Positions 49,765 to 61,950 of a stretch of 64,000 bases of DNA are shown one piece after another. Origin of the DNA: Torreya grandis (taxonomy: Eukaryota; Streptophyta; Pinopsida; Cupressales; Taxaceae); NCBI GenBank assembly GCA_037957365.1, contig JARHVA010000250.1, forward strand, positions 4,471,501 through 4,535,500. The letters are read 5' to 3'. The translations under genes and the position numbers were made by a program. Each line of letters opens with the position of its first letter. Position 1 is the first letter of the stretch. The notes under the pieces are model-generated. The model searched no databases. It had not been told where the DNA came from and saw nothing but the letters and a program-made list of their open reading frames with translations.

Positions 49765-50945
49765 TAAGGTACAATGATTTCATATTTTTGACTCGATATA
49801 GAGTAGTGTAAACAAGACCATGATAGTTCACTTGATGAGGGTCCAAAGCTAAAACATTCATTGTTAGTCCCTCTGATCTATGAAATTTATTGTGCATGCT
49901 ATTTGCATAGGAAATTATTCTCGCATAATTATTTTTTTATTTATGTTTATTTTTTTTGTTATTCTTGTTATAGGAGTCAAATCTTTGTTAATGTGTTCAG
50001 TGTATAAACATTTCATTTTTTGTCATTGAATTTTTCCAATGTTTATATGATATAATTATATCCATACAATGTTACTAATTTCATTTGTGTGATATTTGAA
50101 AATACCATCTGCACCATTGACTAATCCATCAACTATATTATAATTTCTACCAATTAATTCCACTATATTTTTTTTTAATAGTTATTGTGTCTGTTAATAT
50201 TGGTTTTTTACTATATACAAAATCATTATTAATTTCATTGATTTGTGTATGATCAATTGCATTTAACAAGTATGTTTCTCCTTGTAAAATAATAAGCATT
50301 TTCTTATTGTGAATCTCAACTTCTTTGTTTCTATGAAACAAATAAATGTTGGATCAAGTGGAGGATTTCTATGGAAATGGCGATTCAAGTGTTTAATGTT
50401 ATTTTCTGTTTGGTTGCATGTTCTTATGCTATTTTAAATTGAAGCAAATTTGACATTTGATTGTCTCATAATTTATTTTAGCTCAAAGCATTTTACATTA
50501 TTTGTCCAAAATGAATATGGTATTATTTCACCATGAACTTTTAGGTTTTTAAATATCCAATTATCTTAATTAGGTTGTGTTTGGTAAAAAATACATTTAG
50601 GATTCCAAGTGCTTTTGTAGGTGTATGCATGATTTGATGGAGTCTTTTGTATGTGTTATAAATCATATCGTTTCCTATTAGAGATACTTTGTCAATAAGC
50701 ATTATGTGAAGTTGTTCATATTTTTAGTCATCATATCATAAGTATTTGAATCCAATAGGAGAATTTTAGACATTTTATGTGGCATTTGGAAAGCAAAATG
50801 TGTAGTTGTACCATTTGCATTATATACAACTTTCTTAGTGAATACAACAATAATACCTTTCAATATAAGAGGATCACTATAAATTTGTTTATTGTAAAAA
50901 TGACATATTAATTTTGTTAATGTGGGTTTTATGCATACCACATAG
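49765..50945 (-). pseudogene. PIF1-family DNA helicase, Helitron-type, broken
   Basis: Motifs occur in the right order over about 390 codons, spread over frames. A degraded Walker A is at about 50939-50925 (GMHKT where GTGKT is usual). NGTTTHFAFQMP lies near 50815-50780 (motif Ia region). Motif II near 50699-50667 reads IDKVSLIGND where DEISMVGN is usual. Near 50510-50460 is PYSFWTNNVKCFEL and then IMRQ. At 50140-50092 is IVDGLVNGADGIFKY. Finally MQIACTI, a frameshift, then HRSEGLTMNVLALDP and HGLVYTTLYRVKN (49900-49765) form motifs V and VI. The protein would unwind DNA in rolling-circle transposition; here stops, frameshifts and altered Walker residues abolish it. Confidence 0.85.
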
Positions 50946-50950
50946 ACCTT

Positions 50951-51799
50951 TATGAGGTAGCCTCTAATGTTTTAGGATTAGTGAAAAGATTTCACTCCAA
51001 AGCATGAGTTGTGGGGTGTTCAATTTTATAACATGTTGGTAGAATAATGGTGAGCGAATCAAGTTGTTAACCATGGATGGGTCAGCTATGGATAAACGTA
51101 AATCTACTTGAGATAGGTGGAAGACTAATAGTTTTAACTAAGGTGGGAAAGACTACCAAAATAAACTTAAAAAATAGGGAAAGGAAGGATATAAAAGGGT
51201 TGTGTGGATCACACAAGATGAAAAACCTTTCAATACCAACACTTAAACTAAGATAGAAAAGAAATCAAGAGACCAATATTTTTTGTAATCTACTATAACA
51301 CACCCACAATCAAACATAGTAAACTTGAACATGCAAAACTAAAGGTAAAAAGGTTGTCACGTTTGTTAGATTATTATTGCACATTTATAAAGGGGGATTA
51401 TAATTATCATGCAAAAGGGATTAAAATTAGCTATAACTTAAAATTAATCCTATATTAGAAATATAACTCATGCACAATCCAAAAAATTGGAGAATCAATC
51501 AAGATTTACACATAAAAACTAGATCAAGCAAAATTTATTATAATTTCTTATTAATCTTAATAGCCAAAAATCTCCTTCTTTTGGGATTGGGAGGTTACAA
51601 TTATAAATAGGATTAGGATGAGGAAGGCCTCATCTCTCAAACATCATCCAAATTTACAAGTCTAAAAAATAACATTGTGTCCAAAATCATGCAAAGGATG
51701 CATGTATAATGATAACATTCAAAATAGACTCTTTACATCTAAAAACACAACATATGTATACAACGCATATAAGGAACTAAAGTTCCCACTAAACCAAAA
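50951..51799. other. spacer without recognised features
   Basis: No Rep (HUH) endonuclease motif and no long frame upstream of the helicase relic. Confidence 0.5.
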
Positions 51800-52180
51800 A
51801 ACATGCAAGTACATAGTTATATTTAGGTGGGTGTTGATGTGGCACCACTAGCTGAAGAAGTTGATGGAGTAATTTTTATTGTAACTGAAGTAACCATTGG
51901 GGGGCCCTGAGGGATCAAAATTGGGCCCATAAGAGTCTACAAGACCATAAATCCTGAATATTGGGCACCATGTGTTATCATGTCAACACTAACCTTTGGA
52001 TGAGTATTAGGGCCTAATTTAGAAGTTGCCTTTTTTGCCTTGAATTCTTCAAATAATGTGTGTGATACATCGAACTCTTTATTTATGATGTCAAAATTGC
52101 GTGGGGAAGGTTTGAAGATTTTGATGGCTTCACCCATCAACCTTGCTTGTTTGGATTTAGATCATTGAGTTATGATCCCA
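51800..52180 (-). pseudogene. C-terminal fragment of an unknown ORF
   Basis: The minus strand reads LNDLNPNKQG, shifts frame, then MGEAIKIFKPSPRNFDIINK, TLFEEFKAKKATSKLGPNTH and VSVDMITHGAQYSGFMVL (52140-51937). After one stop it continues with GPILIPQGPPMVTS and a Ser/Thr-rich tail ending near 51826. It looks like the end of a protein with a helical segment and a low-complexity tail, similar in style to the relics at 9.1-10.4 and 38.7-42.2 kb. Family unknown. Confidence 0.45.
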
Positions 52181-53576
52181 AAGCTTCAACCTTTACTACC
52201 CTATCTTTAACAAAATTAACCCTATATGTTACATCACAATTTCACCCTAAGTATTATAACCTTTGAATCCATGGATTATTGTGTTTATCATATGATTATT
52301 ATTGCTTTGATTTGGGTTTTATGACATATACTAGATATGATACAGTGATATGATAGTTTTGCATAATGGATTAATTATGTAATAGTTATAATTTTTTTAT
52401 TTATGTATATTGTGGATGTATATTTGATAAATATGCATTATTAGTTTGATACATTTGATGACTTGGAATAATTACCCACTTGTCATGAGGTGGATGTAGG
52501 ATTAATTCTACCCTCAGACCCTGAAGGAGGGAGAGCATCATCAGAGAGGATGGCACATATGGGATGATTGGTAGATGATCGAGGAACTGCTAGTAACCCA
52601 ACAGACACATCACAAAATAAAATAATTTGTTTAACTCTCCTTTTGATCTAGATAGTTAGTTTGTTTTGAGTACTAATATATTTTATTATGGCCATGTTTT
52701 AGTTGATGCTCTAATTGTGTGATTTCATGTGTGATTATAGTATATTGATTTATGCATATAATGTTGTTATATGATCATGTAGTTGATACTAACATAAATC
52801 TGGTTGCCTAATATAGTTATAGGTCTAAATGAGATTCGAAGAATGTCATTGTCTTAATTTGGTATCTTTTCTTATAAGAATTTTTAATAATTACATTAGA
52901 TACTTGAGATATTTGAGTTTTTTTGGTTATGACTCAAATGGTATATAATTAAATAGTTATTTTGTTATAATTAAATTATAATTTGGTTTGATTTATCTTA
53001 AAATAGATAAATACAAATACTATTTTAAATTAAGAAAATTTAAATAATCCTAAAATGCATGGATTACCTTAAGTAAAAAGGTTTAAAATTATCATTTAAA
53101 ATGAAAAGACTTAAATGGGGTTAAGCCAGTAACAAACTAGGCTTTAAACACAAATTTTTAGCATGCACAATTTAAACAAATGAAAGCTCAAGTATTAGTA
53201 TTTGATTTGGAAAACTAAACATTAAATTAAATAGATTTTTGCATGGAAACTAAATAAAACTCTAAGTCAAGTTGATGGTTTAGGAATAAAAAGAGAATAT
53301 AGCCAAAAGAAAATAAAAATTATAGTGATGGAGCAAGAAATTAAGAGGCAAGAGAAATACGACAATGTTGGTTGACAGGGAAGGAAAGGAGGAAACAAGA
53401 TGGGTGAAGGAGAAAGGAAGTGAACTAGGAACATTCTATTTGGTGGTATTTCATTACTAACTGGAATAAAGTGCTTTAAAGAGGTAGGGGTTGTATTTTA
53501 AATCCATTGTTTGTTGTGTAAATATACCTACTGATTTCTTTTACATAATCTAAGTGTTTATGAAATGGGTTATTTG

Positions 53577-53606
53577 TTATGGGTTAGGTATATATATACC
53601 CAACCC

Positions 53607-53610
<4 letters not shown>
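53577..53610. repeat. 34-bp palindrome
   Basis: TTATGGGTTAGGTATAT is followed directly by ATATACCCAACCCATAA; 16 of 17 positions pair. It abuts a (TA)n tract. Confidence 0.85.

Positions 53611-53669
<59 letters not shown>
53611..53669. repeat. (TA)n microsatellite
   Basis: About 29 TA units; the plus-strand Tyr/Ile-repeat frame over it is an artefact. Confidence 0.95.
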
Positions 53670-53672
<3 letters not shown>

Positions 53673-54931
53673 AGTGTTATTTATATGACCTTGGGGATGA
53701 GGATCAACCCAATCCACATGATCATATATAAAACCCTACAACCCTTAGAGACTATTATATAAAAAAATAGCTATGTATTTGTTACATGGCCATATTTATG
53801 CATTGATAGCGGCCATAATGACAAAATAACCTATTATGTATGTTATGACTATGGAAAAATATTGACTATGTATGCATAAATTTAATAGATAGATCAATAT
53901 GGTTAAAAAAATTATATAATTATTACCATTGTTGATTGAGTTAATCCCATTTAGGGATTACAACAAATTTAGATGGATAAAAGAGATTTTATTTGACCCT
54001 AAACTTGCTTCTTTATACACTTTTGTACGAGGGTTTTCTTGGTGATACATTCACTACTATACATTTTCACTTTTAGGGTAAACATTTATCTAAGGTCCAT
54101 ATACCCTATTAGTGTAAATGGAAAGTGGTGTACAATAATATGTATATGGATAAATATAGTGAAATCAGTATCAAAATTTATGGGTATGTAAATTTGTAGG
54201 AGGTAGTAAACCTAGATAGGAGTTTTAGAGTGTTGTATAAATAAAATAATCCATATAAATTTGTCCTTGCATGGATTTATGTTTGTTGTGTCAACATATT
54301 GCCAATATATTATTTTAAAGTCATTTGAATAAATTATTTGTATCATGAAGACTGTGCATGTCTACACTTAGAGGTATTATAATGTGGTTTTTTTAATATA
54401 AGAGGAATATCGTACAATTGTAAGCCCCTACCAGTTAACAATTTGTATGTTTTGATCTACTTCATCATGATTGTTATAATATGATCTTTAGAATCATTTT
54501 TGAATTATCTTTGTTAATTAGTCTTCTCTCCATAGATCAAGGTTGAATTGATTAATGATGAATGTGATTGTGAGAAAATGAATGAAATGATCAGTTTCCT
54601 TTAAAATGATAGTGAGATGTAGGTGTGAGTTAGTCAAGTTGTAAAGTATATATTTGAATTTATAACTCTTATACGACTTGTGCATTTGATATGGATTATT
54701 TGATCCTTGTGGTAAATTTGAGTGTTATTATTAAGGTTAAATAGTGTTTTTTTTCTTGATGACAATATATATACACATATTCAAATATATATGCATGTAT
54801 GTATGCATATATGTATGTATGTATGTGAATTCACTTATATAGGATTAAATTAAGTAATCAAATTATAAATATATTTATATATGTGAATATATCTATATAT
54901 TTCATTACATAAATGATATGATAATGAACAT

Positions 54932-56681
54932 TGTCATTCAAAACGTGTACCTATGGATGCTTCATGGTGCAAGGAAGATTTGTCATGGGGCACTTAACAC
55001 AGAGGCCTTGTACGAGGTGAAAGATTCTATGACACTGAGTGTGGAAGTATTATCACTCAACTATGTGCATGAGCATCGATTGTTTCATCATAATGATGGG
55101 AATGTCCTCAAGGTGTGGGACCCTTGTGTTCCTTGGGATAAGCCTTTGGAGTAGGCTAGATTCCTTCAACTAAGCACACCTAGTTTGAGACCAACATACA
55201 AGCCTAAAGAGAAGAAAGGTAATCTACCACTAATATAAACTTAAGATATTTAAGGAAAAGGGAGGGAGAAGGTAAGAAGAAGTTATGCACCTAGAATAGA
55301 GCAAGCATTCCTACTGTTGTAAACATAATATAGACCTTTGAGGACAAGATAATATCACACAGCTTCTACCAAGGATATTCCAAGTACATAAGTGTTTTAC
55401 ATGGAGGCATAGGAATATAGTGTAACACTGAGAGGGATGACAAATGGTCCATAGATAATATCAACATAGACATGAATGTGCACAGAATATGACCTGCAAG
55501 TGAGTTTCAAGTTTGATGAGGAGGTGCTAGGAATAAATAATGGTGAGAGGGGTAAACATTACCCATAATCAAAGATCAATAAATTAAAATAGCACATAGA
55601 TCATCATAATAATAGGAGGAAGTAAAATTAATGCTCATCAGTCTACAAGATTTAGCCAATATAAGTGCTCATTGAGGGCAAATTTCAATAATGTGAGGTT
55701 GTTGGAAATGTGTCGACCCTTTTACAAGTGAAGAACCAAGATTTTATAATGAACAAGATTATTTTATAATAAATGAACCACTTGGGGTGGTGAGTGTAGC
55801 TTTTAATTCTTTTACAGCACCACATCCATGCCTCTTGAAGTTTGTTCAGTGATTGGATCTAGAGTTAGTGGCAGGATCCTTTTTGGATACGTGTGCATCA
55901 AAAAATGGAAGACTTCCCTAATAAGGTCAGAGGGTGGCATGCACTCATATTATAATGTCTAATATCTACTTATACATTTAATAGCTTTAACATGTATCAG
56001 GCCTTGCTCAACTATCTCTTTACTTTTCCCCTCCACTTGGTGCCTATTGTGCTAACCTCCTATTCGGCTTGCCACATCACTAATGTATGTGGTATGAAAC
56101 TTAGCACATACTCCTCTCTTTGTTCACTACATGTGAAAAGAGTTTGTATATGCACCCCTTGATTTGGAAGTAATCTTGTGCTAGTGGTATGCATGATAGT
56201 TCTTTAAAATTATGAGTCTATGAAAGAGGTGGCACAAGCATTTAAGTTTGTATCCTACAATTTTCAAGGGCATGAGAGTAGGTTCTTATGTTCTAGCACA
56301 AAACTATTTTAGATAGGCATAGGGAGATATTTGAGTAAGGGTGTGCATGAATAATAAAGGTCTTCAGTGCACTCCTCATTGTATATAACTACTCCTTGCA
56401 GACCTTCCTTACTCAACCAACCAGAACCTAGGAGCCTACCTTTTGGACTATGCACCAAATAATCCTACATTGTAGTGTGCAACCCTTTCTTACAATAGGT
56501 GAGAATATTCATTGTATTAATGTGTAGACCTATGCTTGACTACTTAGGCATAGGTTTAAATGGGGAGAGTCTATGCACATCTTGTTTTGCTTGAAGAACT
56601 TAGGACCTCATAGGTGAACAACTTCTCTTATGGTCTCAGCAAGTCCTGCACCGATTGAGGGGGTGACATAGAAAGTCAACA
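54932..56681 (-). repeat. left (3') LTR, 1750 bp
   Basis: Starts TGTCATT, ends GTCAACA on the plus strand. Preceded by target duplication AACAT. Colinear with 59030-60824. The plus-strand frame 54918-55154 within it is incidental. Confidence 0.88.
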
Positions 56682-59029
56682 CTTTTAGTGACCTCTACGG
56701 GTCGCTTGCCTACTAAGTGGGAATCCAATGGTATTTGAAGTGATCCATTAGGCATAGAGTCATTAAATTTATAACCTACCTTGCATTACACCTGAGTAAA
56801 CTAAACTAAGTTCAACCCTCAATAAAGTAAAAAGGAGAAGAACAAGCAATAAATGTGCAAAATACACTTAGAGGAAAGCAAAACTAAACTAAGACTATAT
56901 AATGTGCATGCAGGTACTTAGGAAAATGTAATGTGAACTAATCCAATCTACTATATACAACCTAAAAATATGTGCCTTCATCCTCTTGGATCAAAATAGA
57001 AACCTCTTAGGTCATTTGCATTAAGCACCTCCATATTATTGATATGTGATGGGTGGAGGTGAGAGGGTATCTATTTATTGCAAAGGAGGCATGCCCTGGT
57101 TAGTTTTAAAGAGTGCTTAAGGAAGCTAGTTTTCTTGGGCTTCTTTTCAATGAATGGCTCAACCATACTAAGCATAATCTTAAGATGGTTGATGTCCATG
57201 AAGTTAAACCAATCCCTCCTGGATCTCTTAGTTCTTAGTTGTGTTTTCTACTCAAATTGATCTTTTTAGAGTTGGGAGGACTAAGCTTGATAATTAGGAA
57301 GCTCATGAACCCAATGGGTTACCCCTGATTATTTCATAGTTATTGTTTCTAGTCCATTGTACTCTTCAAAAACACCTCTGTGAAATGCCTAGGTGTGTAA
57401 GGATTGAGAGCACTTATTGCCATAGCTTGCTTGGCATCTTCATGTTGCTCCTCAGGCTCAACTGGCTAGCATTACTCCCTCAATTTAAATGAACCTTTTG
57501 ATGACTCATTTGTGCCTAGATGTGCACCTAGATCCCTATGGGCTTCCATCAACTACAAGGTCATAACCTCTTCTACATGTGCATTCTGCCCTTTTGTGAT
57601 CTATGATTAAAACTATCCATTATCATAGAATGGGGCATGGATCTAATCCTAAGAGGATGTTGGTTTGTCATTTATACCTAAGTAAAACTCTTCTAGCTCA
57701 TCCCAAAATGAGTCCTCCTCTTGTGCTTGTGATTGTGCTTACAGGCTAGCCTTAAGGTGATCACAGTCATTCTCTTTAAGCATGTGCTCCTCTTGAAGGT
57801 TTGATTATTCTTTAAGGTATTCTTTCATAGCATCAAACGGTATCCCATCTACCTAAGAGAGGTCTAACCTAGGATTTTTAATGTATTCTAGAGTTGCACA
57901 GACTAACTCTTCCTCATTAAGATCCTCCCCTTTTACTACCACTTTGTTCATTTGTTCATCAACCTATTGCTCTATCTAGTTGTATCTATCTTATTATTGT
58001 AGTAGGGTTTCTTTTTCTAGTGTTGTGGCATAGAGGGGGCTACCAATGATTATCTCTGCACTTGAGCCACCCTCCTCACCTTCTGTGTAGACCTCATTTG
58101 TGCTCAACAAAATTGGTCCTCCTTTGATTAGGCAAATAGTGGGAAGGCAAAAAGCTTTGGCTAGATCATAAGGAGATTTCACAATATTCGGCATTGTGAA
58201 TTAGGGGTGTGTGGCCTAAGAAGGATGCCATGATTGCATTTGAGGCTCCTAAAGAAGGATGGGATCTTGAGCTGGTATGGGTGCAGGCTTTATGAAGTTT
58301 GCTACTTTGAAAATAGGGGATTTTCTTGGAGGCACAAAGGATTTATTTTGCTTGAAGCCATGGACCTTGAGTGCCAAAGCTTTTTATCTCATAGGTTGGC
58401 TTGTAAGCAAAGGGGAAACTTGCTTGAAGCTAAGAAAAGAAGGAGCAAAGGTTATTAGATATAATTCACTTTTCTACATCTATACAAGTAACTGATGCAT
58501 TTTCTCATTTTTAGCCATGATCTACCTAGCCAAGCATTCCTCTTCAAATCTACATGGATCCATCATCTCCTCTTATTAAGTGTGAGCTTGATGATATAAC
58601 TCCTATTATTGCCTACCATACCCCTGCTCTCTTTCAATCTCCCTCATATATCTCTTCAAATCAAGATGTATATCATTGATACTCTTTTAGGGTTGATTAA
58701 GAGGGTAATAATGTGAATTAGGAGCAATGTAGCTTGCATAGAGCTAATTAGAAGAATAAACAGGTCACTAGAGGGGTTGAACTGGGGAAAAGCTACAAGC
58801 ACTTGCATGAGCTTGATATGAGAAATGGGAAGGCACAACAATAGCATTTTCATGGAATGGGATGTTGAAATACATAATATTAAGCACTCAAACTACTTAA
58901 ACTAGTAGATTTAGACATACAGAGTCACCAGGTGCTATGTTGAGTGTCTTCAACACTTAAAAGCTAAGGGTAGCAATGATTCCCTAGCTCTTTCTTTGAA
59001 TTGGTCCCACCAGTTGTGCCAAAAACTAT
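56682..59029 (-). pseudogene. internal domain with decayed acidic ORF
   Basis: On the minus strand, after the PBS-like string, protein-like pieces run from about 58870 to 57400: SYQAHASACSFSPVQPL, LDLKRYMREIERAG, KSPYDLAKAFCLPTICL (58194-57994), then acidic helical pieces MNKVVVKGEDLNEEELVC, DGIPFDAMKEYLKE and EEDSFWDELEEFYLGIND. A gag-like or accessory protein is possible but no zinc knuckle, protease or polymerase motif is present. Stops are frequent. Confidence 0.5.
59000..59022 (-). other. PBS-like sequence of the 5.9-kb element
   Basis: About eight bases inside the right LTR the minus strand reads TGGCACAACTGGTGGGACC, beginning with the TGG expected for a tRNA 3' CCA. I cannot assign the tRNA. 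Confidence 0.45.
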
Positions 59030-60824
59030 TGTCATTAAAAACATGCACTTGTGGATGTTTCATGATGTGGGGAAGCTTTACATTGGGTAACTTAATCTAG
59101 AGGCCTTTCATGAGGTGCAAGAGTCTATGGCACTGGGTGTAGAAGTATTATCAATTAGCTATGTACACAAGTATCAGTTGTCTCATCACAATGATGGGAA
59201 TGCCCCCAAGGCATGAGGCCCTTGTGCTCCTTGGGATGAGACTTTAGAGTAGGTAGTATTCCTTATTTTCTAAGTAAGCTTGATTTAAGACCAATGTGTA
59301 GGCCTAAAGAGTAGAAATGTAATATATCACTAATCTAAACCTAAGATCTTCAAGGAAAAGGGAGGGAAAAGGTAAGAAATGTTGAAACATAAAGAGGTGA
59401 TGCACATAGAATTGAACGAGCACTCATACTATCATAAACACAATATAGACCTTTGAGGACAAGACAATATCACACATCTTCCACCAAGGATACTCCAAGT
59501 ACATAAGTGTTTTGCATGAAGGCATGATAATGCAGTGCAACATTGAGAGGGATGATAAAATGTCTGTAGATAGTATCAACATAGACCCAAGTGTGCATAG
59601 AATATAACCTATAAGTGAGTTCAAAGTTTGATGAGGAGGTACTAGGAATGGATAATAGTGAGAGGGGTGAACATTACCCATAGTCAAGGATCAACAAACG
59701 TAAATAACACATAGATCATTAGAATAGTAGGAGGAGGTGAACTTAATTCTCATTAGTTTGCAAGATTTAGCCAATATAAGTGCTCAAGGAGGGAAAATTT
59801 TAGCAACATGAGGTTTTTGTAAATGTGTCAACCATTTTACAAGTGAAGAACCAATATTTTATAGTGAACAATCTTATTTTACAATAAATGCACCACTTAG
59901 GGTAGTGGGTATAACTTTAAATTCTTTTACAACAACATGGCCATGCCTCTTGAAGTTTGTTCGATGATTGGATCTAGAGTTGGTGATGGGATCCTTTCTG
60001 GATATGTATGCATTGAGAAATGAGAGACTTCCCTAACAAGTTTAGAGGGTAGTGTGCATTCATATTTTGATGTCTAATATCCACTTTTACATTTACTAGC
60101 TCTAATATGTCTTGAGCCTCGCTCAACTACCTCTAACTACCTCTTTACTTTTCCCCTCCACTTGGTGCCTATTATGCTAACTTCTTGTTTAGCTTGCCAT
60201 ATCACTATTGTGCATGATATAAAACATGGTGCATGCTCCTCTCTTTGTTTACTATGTGTACATAGAGTTTGTGCATATGCTCCTTGATTTGGAAGTACTC
60301 TTATGTTAGTGGTACGTGCAATAGTTCTTTGAAATTATGAGTCTATAAAAGAGGTGACATGAGGCTTTAGGTTTACATCCTATGATATTCAAGGGTGCGA
60401 GAGTAGGATCCTACACTCTAGTGTGGAACTGTGTTAGATAGGCATAGGGAGATCTTTGATAAAGGATACACATGAAGACTAAAGGTCTTCAGTGTATTCC
60501 TCATGATATATAACTACTATGTATGCAACTTCCTTACTCAGCCATCTAGAACCTGAAAGCCTGCATCTTTGGACTTGTGTACCTTTTTGACTATGCATTG
60601 AATAATCCTATACTATGGCATACAACCCTTTCTTATAATAGGTGTGAGCCTTCATTCTATTGTTGTGTAGACCTACACTTGAATACTTGGGCATGAGCAT
60701 GAATGGGGAGCATCTATGCAAATCTCACTTTTATTGAAGAGCTTGGGACCTCATAGGTGCACAACTTCTATTATGGTCTTGGCAAGTCCTGCATCGACTA
60801 AGGGGATGACTTATAAAGTCAACA
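59030..60824 (-). repeat. right (5') LTR, 1795 bp
   Basis: Starts TGTCATT, ends GTCAACA on the plus strand and is followed by AACAT. Colinear with the left LTR, with small insertions. Confidence 0.88.
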
Positions 60825-60829
60825 AACAT

Positions 60830-61437
60830 CTCATGATGTGAAACATAAAATAAAAACAAGTTGAGTTGTGAATAGTGCATGTTGAAAATGAGATATGTAA
60901 ATAGACATTACAACGGAGTTAGTATGGATATAGATATCTAAAATGAAACTAGACCTTGCATAGAGGAATGATGTGAATTGTATTAAGTTATATTGATTAT
61001 GATATATATTTTCTTGCATACATTGAACTCATTTTATATATATAAGGTATTTATATGATTTATGGTGGGTTTGGGTAAACCCTTAAATCAAACATAGTTG
61101 TAGGTTGTTTAAGTATGTGTATAGACCATATACTATAGTCTTGAATAAAGTCATGAAAAATTAACTATGTTGATTTATTGACGAAAACAGATGATCTGGA
61201 TATTTTAGTACTATTTTAGGAAGCATATGATGGACTATAACATTAGATTTGTTTATTTTAATTATTTAATATATATTGTCAACTGGAAAATTATAATGGT
61301 TGTTGAAAATCATATGAGTTATTGATTAGAATCTTAGATGATTGTTGATGTTTACAATTTTATATTATTGAATAATTGTATTCATAGTATGTGAATAACT
61401 AATATAAAAGAAATATATTTATGTATGAACATGAGTA

Positions 61438-61440
<3 letters not shown>
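60830..61440. other. AT-rich intergenic stretch
   Basis: No feature recognised. Confidence 0.5.
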
Positions 61441-61474
<34 letters not shown>

Positions 61475-61557
61475 TGCATTGGGTAATGGCTCATGCACCT
61501 ATAATTATGATATTAGTGACTATTAAAAACAAATCACCAGAACCCGTGGGTCTTGAC

Positions 61558-61634
<77 letters not shown>

Positions 61635-61724
61635 TACATTGGGTAATGGCTCATGCACCTATAATTATGATATTAGTGACTATTAAAAACAAATCACCAG
61701 AACCCGTGGGTCTTGACACTTTAA
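61441..61724. repeat. 160-bp tandem duplication with (TA)n tracts
   Basis: A 92-base unique segment (gcattgggtaatggctcatg ... gtgggtcttgacacttta) occurs at about 61471-61562 and 61631-61722, each copy preceded by a (TA)n tract (61441-61472 and 61562-61632). The unique copies differ at only one base noticed, so the event is recent. Confidence 0.93.
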
Positions 61725-61909
61725 CCGTGTGAAAATAGTCACCTAGAAAAGGATTTAAATTGTTAAAATGAAAATATTATGGAATAACTTGGTTGTGAAT
61801 TATTTAAATGCTTCAAAAATAACATGATACATTTTTGTTACATATATGCTTAAAGTAATGGAAGTTAGTGAGCAGTACTTAATATGAGTAGATTAAAATA
61901 TACTAGTGT

Positions 61910-61912
<3 letters not shown>

Positions 61913-61948
<36 letters not shown>
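61913..61948. repeat. (CA)18 microsatellite
   Basis: Uninterrupted CA dinucleotides. Confidence 0.95.

Positions 61949-61950
<2 letters not shown>

Larger units (their letters stand above)
48004..50950 (-). mobile_element. Helentron/Helitron2-like rolling-circle element relic
   Basis: In minus-strand order the region encodes a PIF1-family helicase (50945-49765), an EEP endonuclease domain (about 49400-49040) and an RPA-like OB-fold ORF (48652-48004). In known Helitron superfamily elements the helicase is fused to a Rep (HUH) domain; Helentron/Helitron2 elements add a C-terminal EEP domain, and plant Helitrons often carry RPA-like ORFs. The Rep domain is not visible upstream of 50950, so the relic is 5'-truncated. 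Terminal sequences and hairpins could not be assigned. Confidence 0.7.
52181..54931. other. AT-rich intergenic stretch
   Basis: No coding sense. It contains an imperfect 34-bp palindrome (53577-53610) and a (TA)n tract (53611-53669), and ends at the target duplication AACAT of the LTR element. Confidence 0.6.
54932..60824 (-). mobile_element. complete non-autonomous LTR retroelement, 5.9 kb, TSD AACAT
   Basis: Two direct repeats, 54932-56681 and 59030-60824, both begin TGTCATT and end AGTCAACA (TG...CA). Both outer flanks carry AACAT (54927-54931 and 60825-60829), a 5-bp target-site duplication as expected for LTR integration. The internal domain is only 2.35 kb and lacks RT, integrase and protease. 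A PBS-like string next to the right LTR and the direction of the internal ORF relic indicate minus orientation. By eye the LTRs differ at about a fifth of sites sampled, so the insertion is old. Confidence 0.9.

Noticed and set aside
53565..53762. Tyr/Ile-repeat frames over (TA)n (also 61486-61686)
   Set aside because: Translations of microsatellites.
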